Shown in pieces: positions 63,445-64,000 of a stretch of DNA of 64,000 bases. Position 1 is the first letter of the stretch. Each line of letters begins with the position of its first letter. The notes under the pieces were generated by a model. The model saw nothing but the letters and a program-made list of their open reading frames with translations. It searched no databases and was not told the origin of the DNA. The stretch covers positions 1,845,664 through 1,909,663 of the forward strand of contig NZ_FNVV01000014.1 of the NCBI RefSeq assembly GCF_900108345.1, written 5' to 3'. The position numbers were made by a program, and so were the translations under genes. The stretch is from Bacteroides ndongoniae (lineage in GTDB: Bacteria > Bacteroidota > Bacteroidia > Bacteroidales > Bacteroidaceae).

Positions 63445-63795
63445 TTAGCGTTTACGTTTAAAACATTTCTGAATATTGGTCGCTGAATCACAACCTTCAC
63501 TGCTGTTAGAAACCAATTGCTTGTGTGCCCATTCAATAAGAGCCTTCCGAGAAAAAACAAGTTTGTTTCCATACTTCATAAAGGGTATCTGTTCCTGCGA
63601 AGTCATTTTGTATAATTTCGCTTTTGAAGTCGGAAAGCCGTTATCCTCCAGCACTTTCAAGGCATTGGGCATACTTAACGTATCAGGTAAATCGGAACTG
63701 GATATTGCTTGTTGATTTCCTGAAAAGAATTTTGAAACCGCATTGAATACAGCTTCTTGAATCTGCTCCTCTGTTGCGACAATGATATTTGCCAT
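63445..63795 (-). CDS. Helix-turn-helix protein, excisionase-like
   Basis: 116 residues from the ATG at 63795 (MANIIVATEEQIQEAVFNAV). The C-terminal half carries the MerR/Xis-type winged helix (MPNALKVLEDNGFPTSKAKLYKMTSQEQIPFMKYGNKLVFSRKALIEW) found in Bacteroides mobilizable islands next to the integrase. It probably binds att-proximal repeats and helps excision, or activates the downstream replication genes. Confidence 0.85.
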   Translation of the reverse strand: MANIIVATEEQIQEAVFNAVSKFFSGNQQAISSSDLPDTLSMPNALKVLEDNGFPTSKAKLYKMTSQEQIPFMKYGNKLVFSRKALIEWAHKQLVSNSSEGCDSATNIQKCFKRKR

Positions 63796-63801
63796 AATCA
63801 A

Positions 63802-64000
63802 ACATTTTAGGGGTTAAACAATAAGCTGTCGTCACAGCTATCTCAACGTTGATATGGCAAAGGAAATATAAAAATAAGAGCTTATAAAACAGGATAATAT
63901 CTATATCAGCTATGCCAACAGCGGACATTTGATGTCATTTGAAGACATTTGCCAGACAGCATTTCAAGGCTTGGCAACAAATGGCTCGAATTGGCACTAA
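63802..64000. other. Non-coding edge of the element
   Basis: About 200 bp upstream of the excisionase-like gene. It should hold its promoter and regulator sites. No gene seen on either strand up to the window end. Confidence 0.5.
63923..63952. repeat. Three 10-bp direct repeats (nACATTTGn type)
   Basis: GGACATTTGA, TGTCATTTGA and AGACATTTGC follow one another at 63923-63952. The 10-bp period places them on one helix face. TGCCAA (63913-63918) and TTGGCA further right flank them as an inverted pair. They sit upstream of the excisionase-like gene, plausible sites for it or for the integrase. Confidence 0.5.

Larger units (their letters stand above)
53334..64000. mobile_element. Integrative mobilizable element at tRNA-Pro (left part; right end outside window)
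   Basis: Clear drop in GC relative to the flanking chromosome, and a set of mobile-element genes: Mpi-type recombinase, Type IIG-like R-M, a coiled-coil membrane protein, MobA- and MobC-like proteins, a Toprim primase, a helicase-primase, and an excisionase-like HTH protein. No integrase or conjugation machinery is in the window, so an element that is mobilized in trans is likeliest. The left boundary at the tRNA 3' end is inferred; the duplicated tRNA tail of the right boundary would be beyond base 64000. Confidence 0.8.

Noticed and set aside
53334..64000. Prophage
   Set aside because: No capsid, tail, terminase or lysis genes; mobilization and replication genes point to a mobilizable island.

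Overview
The window looks like chromosome from a member of the Bacteroidaceae (Bacteroides/Phocaeicola type). The signs are Bacteroidetes-specific families (fimbrillin-like lipoprotein, NigD-like lipoprotein, DUF5683, DUF3822, DUF1573), A-rich leaders with few Shine-Dalgarno sites, and many promoters of the form TTTG, about 19-20 bp, TAnnTTTG. Species cannot be named from the sequence alone. Housekeeping genes are GC-rich at third codon positions. The fimbrillin-like gene (2723-4993) and everything right of about 53334 are visibly AT-richer.

Layout. 1-6.7 kb: an AAA-ATPase/nuclease-fold protein, a 38-residue peptide plus large fimbrillin-like lipoprotein unit, and a TPR membrane regulator. 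6.7-15 kb (minus): meaB, a DUF1573 protein and a giant alpha-2-macroglobulin-like protein lacking the thioester. 15.1-15.8 kb: three unannotated 29-31 residue basic peptides behind one good promoter. 16-31 kb: pepD, a flippase-like membrane protein, ksgA, mgtE, a DUF349 protein, tRNA-Gln, rsfS-ftsH-cdsA, a NigD-like lipoprotein, lpxB, surE, and a membrane protein/XRE regulator pair behind a duplicated operator. 31-42.6 kb: DUF456, parA-parB-DUF5683-lytic transglycosylase, a RelA/SpoT enzyme, a MerR regulator, an M23 peptidase and alaS. 42.7-53 kb: an array of 22-bp palindromic units, a RecD-like helicase, DUF3822-rsmD, cardiolipin synthase, an outer-membrane barrel protein, aroB, a second 22-bp array and tRNA-Pro.

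53.3-64 kb is the left part of an integrative mobilizable element that appears to abut tRNA-Pro; its integrase and right end are outside the window. It carries an excisionase-like HTH protein, a primase-helicase, a Toprim primase, a probable oriT, MobC- and MobA-like proteins, a coiled-coil membrane protein, and as cargo a single-polypeptide (Type IIG-like) restriction-modification enzyme.

The most striking system is in that cargo. The 3' end of the R-M gene, which should encode target recognition, has an alternative copy lying in inverted orientation directly downstream. Both copies begin with the same 43-bp inverted repeat and share a second, perfect 80-bp inverted repeat in exact register. 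A Mpi-family serine invertase gene ends one base outside the segment. Inversion would exchange the last 281 residues of the enzyme for a different 303 residues, in frame, and so should switch DNA specificity. The array of TGCAA/TTGCA palindromes after alaS, the peptide cluster at 15.2-15.7 kb and the duplicated operator at 30.43-30.49 kb are the next most unusual items.
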